From contig NZ_JAIUGX010000002.1 in NCBI RefSeq assembly GCF_020164785.1, positions 248,001 to 312,000 of the forward strand: DNA of 64,000 nucleotides, in the 5' to 3' direction. Each line of letters begins with the position of its first letter. Position 1 is the stretch's first letter. The translations under genes were made by a program, and so were the position numbers. The stretch is from Mesorhizobium sp. ES1-1. GTDB lineage: Bacteria; Pseudomonadota; Alphaproteobacteria; Rhizobiales; Rhizobiaceae. Below, piece after piece: positions 56,958 through 64,000 of this stretch. The notes beneath the pieces are model-generated. The model did no database searches. It worked only from the letters and a program-made list of their open reading frames with translations, and was not told the DNA's origin.

Positions 56958-58042
56958 TAGCCGTCTTCCTTATATAACAGGAAAGTCACCCCGAAGAACA
57001 TAGCTACCACGACTGGCACCCAGGCGGCTAGAACAGTCGGCACAAACCCCGCGATGCCGAACGCCTTGACCAGGACCGAAACGACATAAAGCAGAAACCC
57101 GGCCACGATGCCACCCAGAATCATCGTTGCCGACTGTCCCATCCTAGCAAATCGCATTGAAACTGTTGCCGCAATCAGCGTCATGGCGACGAGAAGGAAC
57201 GGCAACGCCACGAGAGAATCAAACTGCATGGCGAACGCATTTGCCTTGAGGCCGAACGAGCGGGCAACCTCGATCTTGCCGGGCAGCTCGTAGAAGGGAA
57301 TCGTCTCGGGCCGCGCCAGCCGCTCCTGCACGAATTCAGGCTTCAGATTCGTCGGCACGCGATCGCTGTCGGCTGCCTGGATTGTCCCGTTCTGGAAGGT
57401 CTTTACGTTCTGCAACTCCCAATAGCCGTCCCGCAGGAAGGCGCGTTCGGCGTCCTTGCGCGCGACGATGTTGCCTTGCGGGTCGAGAACGAAGAATACG
57501 GCGTCAGCCATCTCGAGGCCCTGGTTGAGAATGGCTCTTGCACCGATGATGGTGTCGCCCGAACTCGTCTTTTGCCGGATCCACGGAGCCGCATCGGCCG
57601 AGACCGTGTTCGATTTGCCGGAGCGCAATTGGGTCTCGATCTGCTCTGACCAGGAAAAGGCATGCGCCGCGAGCGGATTGATGACGCCCACCGAAAGCAC
57701 CCCGAACAGCAGCGCCCCGATGCAGCAAGGCAACAGAAATTGCCACGCGGAAACACCGGCCGACCGGGCGATGACCAGTTCATAGCGCCGATTGAGCGAA
57801 ACCAGCGTCGCCATTGCCGAGAAGAGGCCAACGAAGGGCACCGTCTGCAGCATGATCATCGGCATGCGAAGTCCGGAAATGGCCAGGGCCGTTCCGTAGG
57901 TGAAGCCGGGCAGGCCTGTGGTGCGGCCCGAAAGCTCGGTGAAGTCGATCAGGAACACCAGCGCGAGCAGGCCGATGAAGAACCAGATCGTGATCGTCAC
58001 ATAGCGGAAGAAGAAATAGCGGCCCAGCGTCCAGCCCATCAA
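56957..58042 (-). CDS. lptG: LPS export permease LptG
   Basis: A 361-aa LptF/G permease with three N-terminal and three C-terminal transmembrane helices flanking a periplasmic jellyroll (about 130-255). FITIWFFIGLLALVFLID-like helix 1 and YELVIARSAGVSAWQFLLP are characteristic. With LptF and LptB it extracts LPS from the inner membrane. Its ATG overlaps the lptF stop (4 nt). Confidence 0.93.
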   Translation of the reverse strand: MMGWTLGRYFFFRYVTITIWFFIGLLALVFLIDFTELSGRTTGLPGFTYGTALAISGLRMPMIMLQTVPFVGLFSAMATLVSLNRRYELVIARSAGVSAWQFLLPCCIGALLFGVLSVGVINPLAAHAFSWSEQIETQLRSGKSNTVSADAAPWIRQKTSSGDTIIGARAILNQGLEMADAVFFVLDPQGNIVARKDAERAFLRDGYWELQNVKTFQNGTIQAADSDRVPTNLKPEFVQERLARPETIPFYELPGKIEVARSFGLKANAFAMQFDSLVALPFLLVAMTLIAATVSMRFARMGQSATMILGGIVAGFLLYVVSVLVKAFGIAGFVPTVLAAWVPVVVAMFFGVTFLLYKEDG

Positions 58043-59241
58043 CCGGCTCCCTGACCTGAAGCATCACGCCCGGAAAGACGCAGTTTGACGGCATGCCAGC
58101 TGTCGCCGAGGCGGCTGGCCAAACTTGTCACCCAGTCCGCCCAGGCCACCGGCAGTTCCATGGTTCGGTTCGAAACGATGAACCAGATCGCCACCGCGGC
58201 CGCGGCGATGGGCACGCCATAGACCATATAGGCGTATTGCGGAACCTCGTCGGCCTTGCTGGCCGCGAAGAACCCCAGCCAGCGCACGAACAGCGATATG
58301 GCGATGGCCGTGATCAGCGGGTTGACGCGCGCCTCGCGATGCGAGCGCGCGTCGCCCGCGACGGCGAGCGCGATCAACGCGAAGACGATGGAATAGGTCC
58401 ATTCCGAGAATCGCTGGTCGACTTCGGCCCGGTACTCGTTGGGATTCTGCTGATAGTGCTTGTCGTTGGCGCTCGGATTGAGCAGGTACTGAGTTGTCTG
58501 ATCCTTCGGCAGCAGCGTCACGGCCGATGCCGCCGCCATGAAGGCGGACATGTCAAAAGCGTAGGAAGTGAACCGAATGACGCTGAGGTCGCCGGTCAGG
58601 GTTTTGCGATGAATGACACCATCATTCATCATCAGCACCTTTTCACCCGCGCGGTCGATGACGCTGCCGCTTTTGGCGTAATAGACGAGATTGACGCCTT
58701 CCTCGCGCGAATCGGCGACGAAGATGCCGCCCAGCCGATTGTCGGGAAGCCGCTCGCCGATTTGCAGGAACAGCCCGTTCTCGATCTTGCGGAACGTGCC
58801 CTCCTGGATGATCAGCGATAGCAGGTCTGCGCGAGACGAAGCCACAAGGGCACGGTTTTTCTGGCGGGCATAGGGGTCGATGCCATTGTCGACGGCAAAG
58901 GAGAAGACGCTCGCCGCCAGCGCCAGAAGGATGATCGGCCGTACGATCGTCCAGCGCGAGGCGCCCGAGGCGTTGACGACGGCGAGCTCGGAATCCGAAT
59001 TCATGACGCTGAGCGTCTGGGCGACCGCCACCACCAGCGCGAAAGGCACGACGATGGGAATTATGGATGGAAGGATCAGCCCCGCGACCTCGAAGAAGGT
59101 CAGCGCCGACTGGCCACTGTCGGTGACCAGATCGATCTTTGCCAGAACCTGCGTCGTCCACACGATCGCCAGCGTCCAGACAAGCGCGGCGATGAAGACC
59201 ACGAAAGTGCGGCGCATGATGTAGCGTTCAACAACCTTCAT
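58039..59241 (-). CDS. lptF: LPS export permease LptF
   Basis: A 400-aa partner of LptG with the same six-helix plus jellyroll layout; YIMRRTFVVFIAALVWTLAIV is helix 1, and ELAVVNASGASRWTIVRPI the coupling-helix region. First gene of the operon lptF-lptG-lptD-surA-pdxA-rsmA. Its promoter must lie in the 350-bp interval shared with pepA. Confidence 0.93.
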   Translation of the reverse strand: MKVVERYIMRRTFVVFIAALVWTLAIVWTTQVLAKIDLVTDSGQSALTFFEVAGLILPSIIPIVVPFALVVAVAQTLSVMNSDSELAVVNASGASRWTIVRPIILLALAASVFSFAVDNGIDPYARQKNRALVASSRADLLSLIIQEGTFRKIENGLFLQIGERLPDNRLGGIFVADSREEGVNLVYYAKSGSVIDRAGEKVLMMNDGVIHRKTLTGDLSVIRFTSYAFDMSAFMAAASAVTLLPKDQTTQYLLNPSANDKHYQQNPNEYRAEVDQRFSEWTYSIVFALIALAVAGDARSHREARVNPLITAIAISLFVRWLGFFAASKADEVPQYAYMVYGVPIAAAAVAIWFIVSNRTMELPVAWADWVTSLASRLGDSWHAVKLRLSGRDASGQGAG

Positions 59242-59591
59242 GAAGGCTTTTCTCGATTTCTTCGAACGGCATCATGCCACCGCGCAAGGGTAGCTGTCCG
59301 GCGTCGCCTGCACAACTGGCTCCATCAGGTGATCGATCCGGTCCCGTTCCACGTCACCCGCCCAGGCAGCAGGAGTGTCGGCGTCAATGGATAAGAAAGG
59401 GAGAACATCGATGGTTAACAACAACTTGCGGCCAAAAGCGGGGCCGGCCCGACAAGAATCGCCATCGATTCCGCTGGTCATATGGGAAGGGCGTTTGGCA
59501 AAGTCTTGCCAAATGCCCGAAAACGACCAAATGTCGCGCTTCGCTTCGAACCGCTGTGCCGCAAGCCAGGTTTCCCCGAAAGCAGGACATA
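59242..59591. other. Divergent lptF-pepA interval
   Basis: A 350-bp region between two divergent genes, so it must hold both promoters. It contains a strong 13-bp inverted repeat at 59489-59518. Small frames here lack ribosome sites and protein-like composition. No further feature seen. Confidence 0.6.
59489..59518. promoter_or_regulatory. Palindrome upstream of pepA
   Basis: GGGCGTTTGGCAA (59489-59501) and TTGCCAAATGCCC (59506-59518) pair over 13 positions with one G-T wobble around AGTC. It ends 73 bp before the pepA ATG and may be an operator (core TTTGGCAA/TTGCCAAA) or a leader hairpin. Confidence 0.5.
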
Positions 59592-61088
59592 ATGAATCAC
59601 AGACCATCGATCGCCTTTGCCAAAATTTCCACCCCCAGGAAAGGCAGCGTCTTCGTATTGTCCGCGGAGGAAGGCGATCGTAGTGATGCAGCCAGGGCCT
59701 GCGATCCGGGCAATACGCTGGAGCGGGCCTTTCCCGTGGCCGAATTCACCGGCAAGTTCGCCGCTGTCGTCGAAGTGCTGGCGCCCGAGGCAAGCTCCCT
59801 CGATAGGCTGATTGCAATCGGCGTCGGCAAGGTGTCGGCCCTGGACGAATATGCCTGGCTGAAACTTGGCGGCACCATTGCCGCATCGTTGCGCAAGGCA
59901 GCCGATGTGGCCGTTGTGCTGGACCTGGTCGGCGCCTCGCCGAGCGGCAAGGACGCCGCGAGCCTGGCGGCGGGCATTCTCCTGCGCGGCTACTCCTTCG
60001 ACAAGTACAAGACCAGGAAGGACAAAGACAACGGCAAGGCCGAATCGAAAAAGCCGGCCAAGATAACCATCCATACCGCCGATCCGGCGGCCGCGAAGAA
60101 GGCTTTCGCCGAGACCGAGGCGGTCGTGGACGGCGTGCTGCTGGCGCGCGATCTGGTCAACGAACCGGCCAATACCCTTGGCCCGGTTGAGTTCGCAGCC
60201 CGCGCCGGGGAATTGGAGGCGCTTGGCGTCAAGGTCGAGCTCCTGGCCGAGAAGGAGATGAAGAAGCTCGGCATGGGCTCCCTGCTCGGCGTCGCCCAGG
60301 GGTCGCCGAGGGGTGCCCGCTTGGCCGTCATGCAGTGGAATGGCGGCAAGCCGAAGGACACTCCGATCGCCTTCGTCGGCAAGGGCGTCACCTTCGATAC
60401 CGGCGGTAATTCGATGAAGCCTGCCTCGGGCATGGAGGACATGAAGGGCGACATGGGGGGCGCGGCGGCCGTTACCGGGCTGATGCACGCGCTTGCCGCC
60501 CGCAAGGCTAAGGCCAATGTCGTCGGCATCATAGGCCTTGTCGAGAACGCCGTCGACGGCCATGCCCAGCGCCCCGGCGATATCGTGACCTCGATGTCGG
60601 GTCAGACCATCGAAGTGCTCAACACGGACGCGGAAGGCCGCCTCGTTCTGGCCGACGCGCTCTGGTACTGCAACGACCGCTTCCAGCCGAAAGTCATGGT
60701 CAACCTGGCGACGCTGACCGGCGCCATCATGGTGGCGCTCGGCCAGCATTACGCCGGCCTGTTTTCCAACAATGACGAACTGGCGGAGAGGCTGACGGCG
60801 GCCGGCCAGGCAACGCAGGAGCGGCTCTGGCGCATGCCCCTCGGCGCCGAATATGACAAGCTGATTGATTCCAAGAACGCCGATATGAAGAACATCGGCG
60901 GCCGCTATGGCGGCGCCACCATCGCCGCGCAATTCCTGCAGCGCTTCGTCAAGGATACGCCCTGGGCGCATCTCGACATCGCCGGCACCGCCATGGGCGC
61001 GCCGTCGAGCGAGATCAACCAGTCCTGGGGTTCTGGCTTCGGCGTGCGGCTGCTCGATCGGCTGGTGCGCGACAATTATGAGCAGTGA
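59592..61088 (+). CDS. pepA: Leucyl aminopeptidase (M17)
   Basis: A 498-aa two-zinc aminopeptidase. K264 and D269 (KGVTFDTGG), then [14 protein letters not shown] (344-357) hold metal and catalytic residues. The N-terminal macro-like domain spans about 1-160. In E. coli PepA also binds DNA in Xer recombination; this is not shown here. Frame is open upstream, but [13 protein letters not shown] at 59592 is the start of the family. holC follows after 26 bp. Confidence 0.95.
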   Translation: MNHRPSIAFAKISTPRKGSVFVLSAEEGDRSDAARACDPGNTLERAFPVAEFTGKFAAVVEVLAPEASSLDRLIAIGVGKVSALDEYAWLKLGGTIAASLRKAADVAVVLDLVGASPSGKDAASLAAGILLRGYSFDKYKTRKDKDNGKAESKKPAKITIHTADPAAAKKAFAETEAVVDGVLLARDLVNEPANTLGPVEFAARAGELEALGVKVELLAEKEMKKLGMGSLLGVAQGSPRGARLAVMQWNGGKPKDTPIAFVGKGVTFDTGGNSMKPASGMEDMKGDMGGAAAVTGLMHALAARKAKANVVGIIGLVENAVDGHAQRPGDIVTSMSGQTIEVLNTDAEGRLVLADALWYCNDRFQPKVMVNLATLTGAIMVALGQHYAGLFSNNDELAERLTAAGQATQERLWRMPLGAEYDKLIDSKNADMKNIGGRYGGATIAAQFLQRFVKDTPWAHLDIAGTAMGAPSSEINQSWGSGFGVRLLDRLVRDNYEQ

Positions 61089-61114
61089 ACGCATAGAGCC
61101 GACAGGCTGAAGCC

Positions 61115-61564
61115 ATGGCCGATGTCCTGTTTTACCACCTGACCGAGTCGACGCTGGAGGAGACCTTGCCCGGCCTGCTGGAACGCAGCGCCGACCGTGG
61201 CTGGCGCGCCGTGGTGCAGACCGGCACCGAGGAGCGGCGCGACGCGCTCGACCAGCATCTGTGGACCTTCCGAGACGATTCGTTTCTCGCGCACGGGACC
61301 GACCGCGAGGCCTATCCCGGCGACCAGCCGATCCTGTTGACCACGGGTGACGCCAACCCCAACGGGGCCAGGATAAGGTTCCTCGTCGACGGTGCCTCAC
61401 CGCCCGATCTCGGCGGTTACGAGCGCGCCGTATTTCTGTTCGACGGGCATGATTCGGCCCAGGTCGAAGCCGCGCGGGGACAGTGGAAGCTGATGAAGGA
61501 TGCCGGCCACGCAGTGACCTACTGGCAGCAGACACCCGATCGGCGCTGGGAGCGCAAAGCCTGA
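61115..61564 (+). CDS. holC: DNA polymerase III subunit chi
   Basis: A 149-aa chi subunit (VLFYHLTESTLEETLPGLLERS, RALDQHLWTF-like and HDSAQVEAARGQWKLMKDAGH), which links the clamp loader to SSB. pepA-holC adjacency is a widely conserved pairing. ATG after AGGCTGAAG. Confidence 0.93.
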   Translation: MADVLFYHLTESTLEETLPGLLERSADRGWRAVVQTGTEERRDALDQHLWTFRDDSFLAHGTDREAYPGDQPILLTTGDANPNGARIRFLVDGASPPDLGGYERAVFLFDGHDSAQVEAARGQWKLMKDAGHAVTYWQQTPDRRWERKA

Positions 61565-61697
61565 GGCCCCGATTGGGCAAGCGCGCCTGATCGGCTGCGC
61601 CTTTTGCGGCACTGCGGATTCTGCGACTGGTGATCTGTCCATCGCCTTTTTTTCATTCAGGCGCTATTGGCAACCTGTAACCCTCTCGGTGATGTGA

Positions 61698-62309
61698 ATG
61701 CGCTTTCTCTTTGTCCTGCTCATCCTTGCCGGCGCCGGTGTCGGTTTCGCCTATCCCTGGGCGATCACCAATTTCTCCGGTCACGAGATTGGCACCTGGC
61801 GGGTCTACGAGCAGGGTCGCTTCAAGCCGGTAACGGTGCCGCTCGCTAGCCGCGACGCGCCGGTGCGGGTTCTGGTCGATTTGACGGCTCGGGCCGAGCG
61901 CATCGTTTCGCAGCAGCACACCGTGCTGACGCTGACCGCCGCAACAAACGGCCGCACGGAACTCGCGTCGACCCTTCAATTCAATCATTCCGACAACCCT
62001 CGCCAGGCCAGCCCGCAACTGCCTTACAGGATTTTCCGCGATGAGGCCGGCGTGATCGCGACCGTCAACCCTGGCCCTTACACCTTTACCGTCGGTCAGG
62101 GCGACGCGGAGGACATTCCGATGCGCGCGGTCGATCTCATCTTGCGCTCCGGTGCGGGCGAGGCCGACGGGCGTGCGCGGCCGATTGGTTTTGCCCTGCT
62201 GGCCGTCGGATTGATCGGGTTTCTGCTGACCCTGCGCTCTGGTGGCGGCCGGCCAGAAAATCCGAATTCGCAGCCGCCAGCGCCGCGCTGGGGCAGGGGA
62301 TCCAGGTGA
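61698..62309 (+). CDS. Membrane-anchored hypothetical protein
   Basis: A 203-aa protein with an N-terminal helix (2-20), an extracytoplasmic beta-rich domain (about 25-155; FSGHEIGTWRVYEQG, PVRVLVDLTARAE, GPYTFTVGQGD) and a C-terminal helix (163-180, PIGFALLAVGLIGFLLTLR) followed by a short basic tail. No known domain. Its stop overlaps the rlmJ GTG (GTGA), so expression of the two is coupled. Confidence 0.75.
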   Translation: MRFLFVLLILAGAGVGFAYPWAITNFSGHEIGTWRVYEQGRFKPVTVPLASRDAPVRVLVDLTARAERIVSQQHTVLTLTAATNGRTELASTLQFNHSDNPRQASPQLPYRIFRDEAGVIATVNPGPYTFTVGQGDAEDIPMRAVDLILRSGAGEADGRARPIGFALLAVGLIGFLLTLRSGGGRPENPNSQPPAPRWGRGSR

Positions 62310-63154
62310 ATTATCGCCACGCCTATCACGCCGGAAATTTCGCCGATGTCGTCAAGCATGTCGTGCTGACGCGACTGTTGGAATATCTCAAGCACAAGGA
62401 CAAGGCGTTTCGCGTCATCGATACGCATGCCGGCATTGGTCGCTACGACCTGTCTTCGGTCGAGGCGCAGAAGACCGGCGAGTGGCTGGGCGGCATCGGC
62501 CGCCTGACCGATGCGCCGCTCAACGGACCTGCGGCTGCGCTGCTGGCGCCCTATCTCGATGCGGTGCGCGCGCTCAATCCCGATGGCGGTATCCAGAAAT
62601 ATCCCGGCTCGCCGCTCGTCGCGCGCCATCTCATGCGCAAGCAGGATCGATTGTCGGCGATCGAACTGCACCCCAAGGATGTCGCGAAGCTTAGGACGCT
62701 GTTTGCCGGCGATTTCCAGACCCGGATCATAGAGCTCGACGGCTGGCTGGCGCTCGGCGCGCATCTGCCGCCGAAGGAAAAGCGCGGACTGGTGCTTATC
62801 GATCCGCCCTACGAGGAACCGGGAGAGTTTGATCGCCTCGTCGACGGGCTGGTAAGGGCGCACAGGCGCTGGCCGGGCGGCATCTATGCACTCTGGTATC
62901 CGATCAAGGACCGCAAGGCGATCATCGCCTTCAGGAAGGCGCTGAAGCAATCCGGCATCCCGAGGCTTCTGGACATTGAATTCGAGATCAAACCGGCATC
63001 TTCGGAACCCAGTCTCGACGGCAGCGGCCTGGTGGTGGTCAACCCGCCCTTCACGCTGGAGGGGGAATTGCGGGTTCTGTTGCCAGTGCTGCACAGAGTG
63101 CTCGCCCTGGCGAAGCCCGCCCACTGGTCTCTGGAGTGGCTGGCCGGAGAATAG
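62306..63154 (+). CDS. rlmJ: 23S rRNA (adenine(2030)-N6)-methyltransferase RlmJ
   Basis: A 282-aa methyltransferase. MNYRHAYHAGNFADVVKHVV is the family start, TYDTHAG-like VIDTHAGIGRYDL the SAM site and DPPYE (166-170) the N6-adenine catalytic motif. It starts with GTG at 62306 overlapping the previous stop. E. coli RlmJ methylates A2030 of 23S rRNA. Confidence 0.93.
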   Translation: MNYRHAYHAGNFADVVKHVVLTRLLEYLKHKDKAFRVIDTHAGIGRYDLSSVEAQKTGEWLGGIGRLTDAPLNGPAAALLAPYLDAVRALNPDGGIQKYPGSPLVARHLMRKQDRLSAIELHPKDVAKLRTLFAGDFQTRIIELDGWLALGAHLPPKEKRGLVLIDPPYEEPGEFDRLVDGLVRAHRRWPGGIYALWYPIKDRKAIIAFRKALKQSGIPRLLDIEFEIKPASSEPSLDGSGLVVVNPPFTLEGELRVLLPVLHRVLALAKPAHWSLEWLAGE

Positions 63155-63321
63155 GACCTCGGCCTTGCTCGCGCCCCGTGAATTACGGCGGGGCATGCCG
63201 CCGCTTCGGGCACCTGGGCTTGGCCGAGCCAGTTCAAACCCGGGACCGTTCGGTCACACAACCGCTTGACCGCCGCCGAGCGAATCCCCACAGTGGGTGC
63301 AATCGCTCATATGAGGCTGCC

Positions 63322-63774
63322 ATGACTCGCTTCGCCAAATCCGCGCTTGCCGCACTGATTGCCCTGTGCACTCCACTTGCCGCGCCCTTTGGCGTCATGC
63401 AAGCGGCGCATGCGGCCGACCTTCAGATCTATTCCGATGAAGACAGCGGCGTCTGTGGCGAAGCCTGGGTGCTCAACAAGATCACCAGCCGCTTTTCCTA
63501 TCAGGTGCATCACGTCCCCCATCTTCCGGATGTGCGAATCACCGATTTCCAGCGCATTCACCAGCACCGCTATTTGCCGGCCAATGAAACCTGGCCCATC
63601 GGTCGCCGCTATTGCGGCGCCACCGTCAGTTTGTCCGACGGCCGCGACCGGGCCATCTGGTACCTGATCGAAGAAGGGCAGGGCTTCGCCTCGATCGGCG
63701 ACAATGTCGAGTTCTGTGTTTCGGGCTTCGACCGCTGGATGGTCTACAACGGCAGCTGCCGCATCCTGCGCTGA
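63322..63774 (+). CDS. Secreted cysteine-containing hypothetical protein
   Basis: A 150-aa protein with a signal peptide (about 1-33, ending QAAHAAD). The mature part has four cysteines (GVCGEAW, RRYCGATV, VEFCVSG, GSCRILR), likely two disulfides, and ends in the aromatic-rich FDRWMVYNGSCRIL. A small periplasmic protein family in rhizobia; function unknown. ATG at 63322 has GAGGCTGCC before it. The frame is open upstream, without a ribosome site. Confidence 0.78.
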   Translation: MTRFAKSALAALIALCTPLAAPFGVMQAAHAADLQIYSDEDSGVCGEAWVLNKITSRFSYQVHHVPHLPDVRITDFQRIHQHRYLPANETWPIGRRYCGATVSLSDGRDRAIWYLIEEGQGFASIGDNVEFCVSGFDRWMVYNGSCRILR

Positions 63775-63919
63775 GCACTGCTTTCTCACCCTAAGGTCGC
63801 GCGCCGGCATCGTTGCGGGCGGGCATGCGATGGTTGCCGGCATCGACGCATCGCTCCACCGGAGCGTTCACCGCTCTATTTCCGCCCGACCAAGAATCTA
63901 AGCCGCGTGCCCTGGCTCG

Positions 63920-64000
63920 TCAGCGTCCATCGATTGCGGCCGGTGTAACCGCGGCGCCAATTGGAGCGACCTGTCCGCCGAAAAACGCTTTCATGATGTA
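63920..64000 (-). CDS. Possible 3-prime end of a leftward gene
   Basis: On the minus strand an open frame enters from the window edge and stops with TGA at 63920-63922, ending TPAAIDGR. Only 26 codons can be seen, so this may be chance. Between 63775 and 63919 I see no gene. Confidence 0.2.
   Translation of the reverse strand, partial: YIMKAFFGGQVAPIGAAVTPAAIDGR

Noticed and set aside
55791..56960. A 389-codon plus-strand frame opposite lptD
   Set aside because: Shadow of lptD with no ribosome site and no recognisable domain.
59478..61580. A 700-codon open frame on the minus strand opposite pepA and holC
   Set aside because: It mirrors two certain genes, is Arg/His/Gly-rich and matches no protein pattern. 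Long antisense frames are expected in high-GC DNA with strong third-position bias.
63155..63321. A TTCAAAC sequence resembling a tRNA T-loop, and GCCCCG/CGGGGC hairpin after rlmJ
   Set aside because: The flanking bases do not form a T-stem and no acceptor, D or anticodon arm can be built; the hairpin lacks a T-run.

Overview
The window is a high-GC (low-to-mid 60s percent by eye) alphaproteobacterial chromosome segment, most probably from a rhizobial genus close to Mesorhizobium. Pointers are the gene order rpsF-rpsR-rplI / dnaB-radA-cvpA-purF, the fabD-fabG-acpP-fabF-mltG-yicC-gmk run facing rsmA-pdxA-surA-lptD-lptG-lptF, a TIGR02301 protein, an S6 protein with an Arg-Gly-Asp-rich tail, rhizobial-type promoter spacing and short GC-rich palindromic intergenic repeats. 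It is mostly core genome. I see no prophage, integrated element, CRISPR array, rRNA or tRNA gene.

Layout. 1-9 kb: end of an ATP-grasp gene, a LysR regulator facing a fatty acid desaturase, an HD hydrolase with YgfZ, a dihydroorotase-like protein lacking one metal His, small secreted or hypothetical proteins, a Nudix hydrolase, YedK/HMCES and a 51-aa basic protein. 9-17 kb: cysS, then an inverted pair of palindromic repeats followed by a DUF559 (Vsr-like fold) gene, a frameshifted VOC gene, two GFA proteins, prolyl aminopeptidase and citramalate synthase, all tightly coupled by ATGA overlaps; then rarD and a GST. 17-25 kb: a CorA/ZntB transporter, a LOG protein, a LysM protein, an ArsR regulator with clustered cysteines ahead of an Atm1-type ABC exporter, and psd-pssA. 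25-32 kb: an acyltransferase/acyl-ACP synthetase, tautomerase with divergent LysR, two DMT transporters, OsmC and a small exported protein.

32-42.5 kb is one leftward series: rpsF-rpsR-rplI, cfa, ynfA, rsm22, dnaB, radA, cvpA, purF, SDR. 43-64 kb: an LTA-synthase-like enzyme, the fatty acid synthesis cluster, mltG, yicC, gmk, the convergent rsmA-pdxA-surA-lptD-lptG-lptF operon, then pepA, holC, a membrane protein, rlmJ and a secreted protein.

A theme is envelope lipid biology: acyl chain synthesis (fab), desaturation, cyclopropanation (cfa), phosphatidylethanolamine synthesis (psd, pssA), acyl repair (aas-like), polyol-phosphate transfer (LTA-synthase-like) and LPS export (lptD/F/G).

The most interesting signals are non-coding: a near-perfect 37-bp palindrome across the arsR start codon; an intrinsic terminator whose 3-prime arm contains the ynfA Shine-Dalgarno and start codon; a palindromic repeat pair with a compensatory stem change next to a PD-(D/E)XK-like gene; a LysR palindrome abutting its own start codon; and a C-rich 3-prime UTR or sRNA candidate. 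I did not find a clearly new multi-gene system; the DUF559/repeat association is the nearest candidate.
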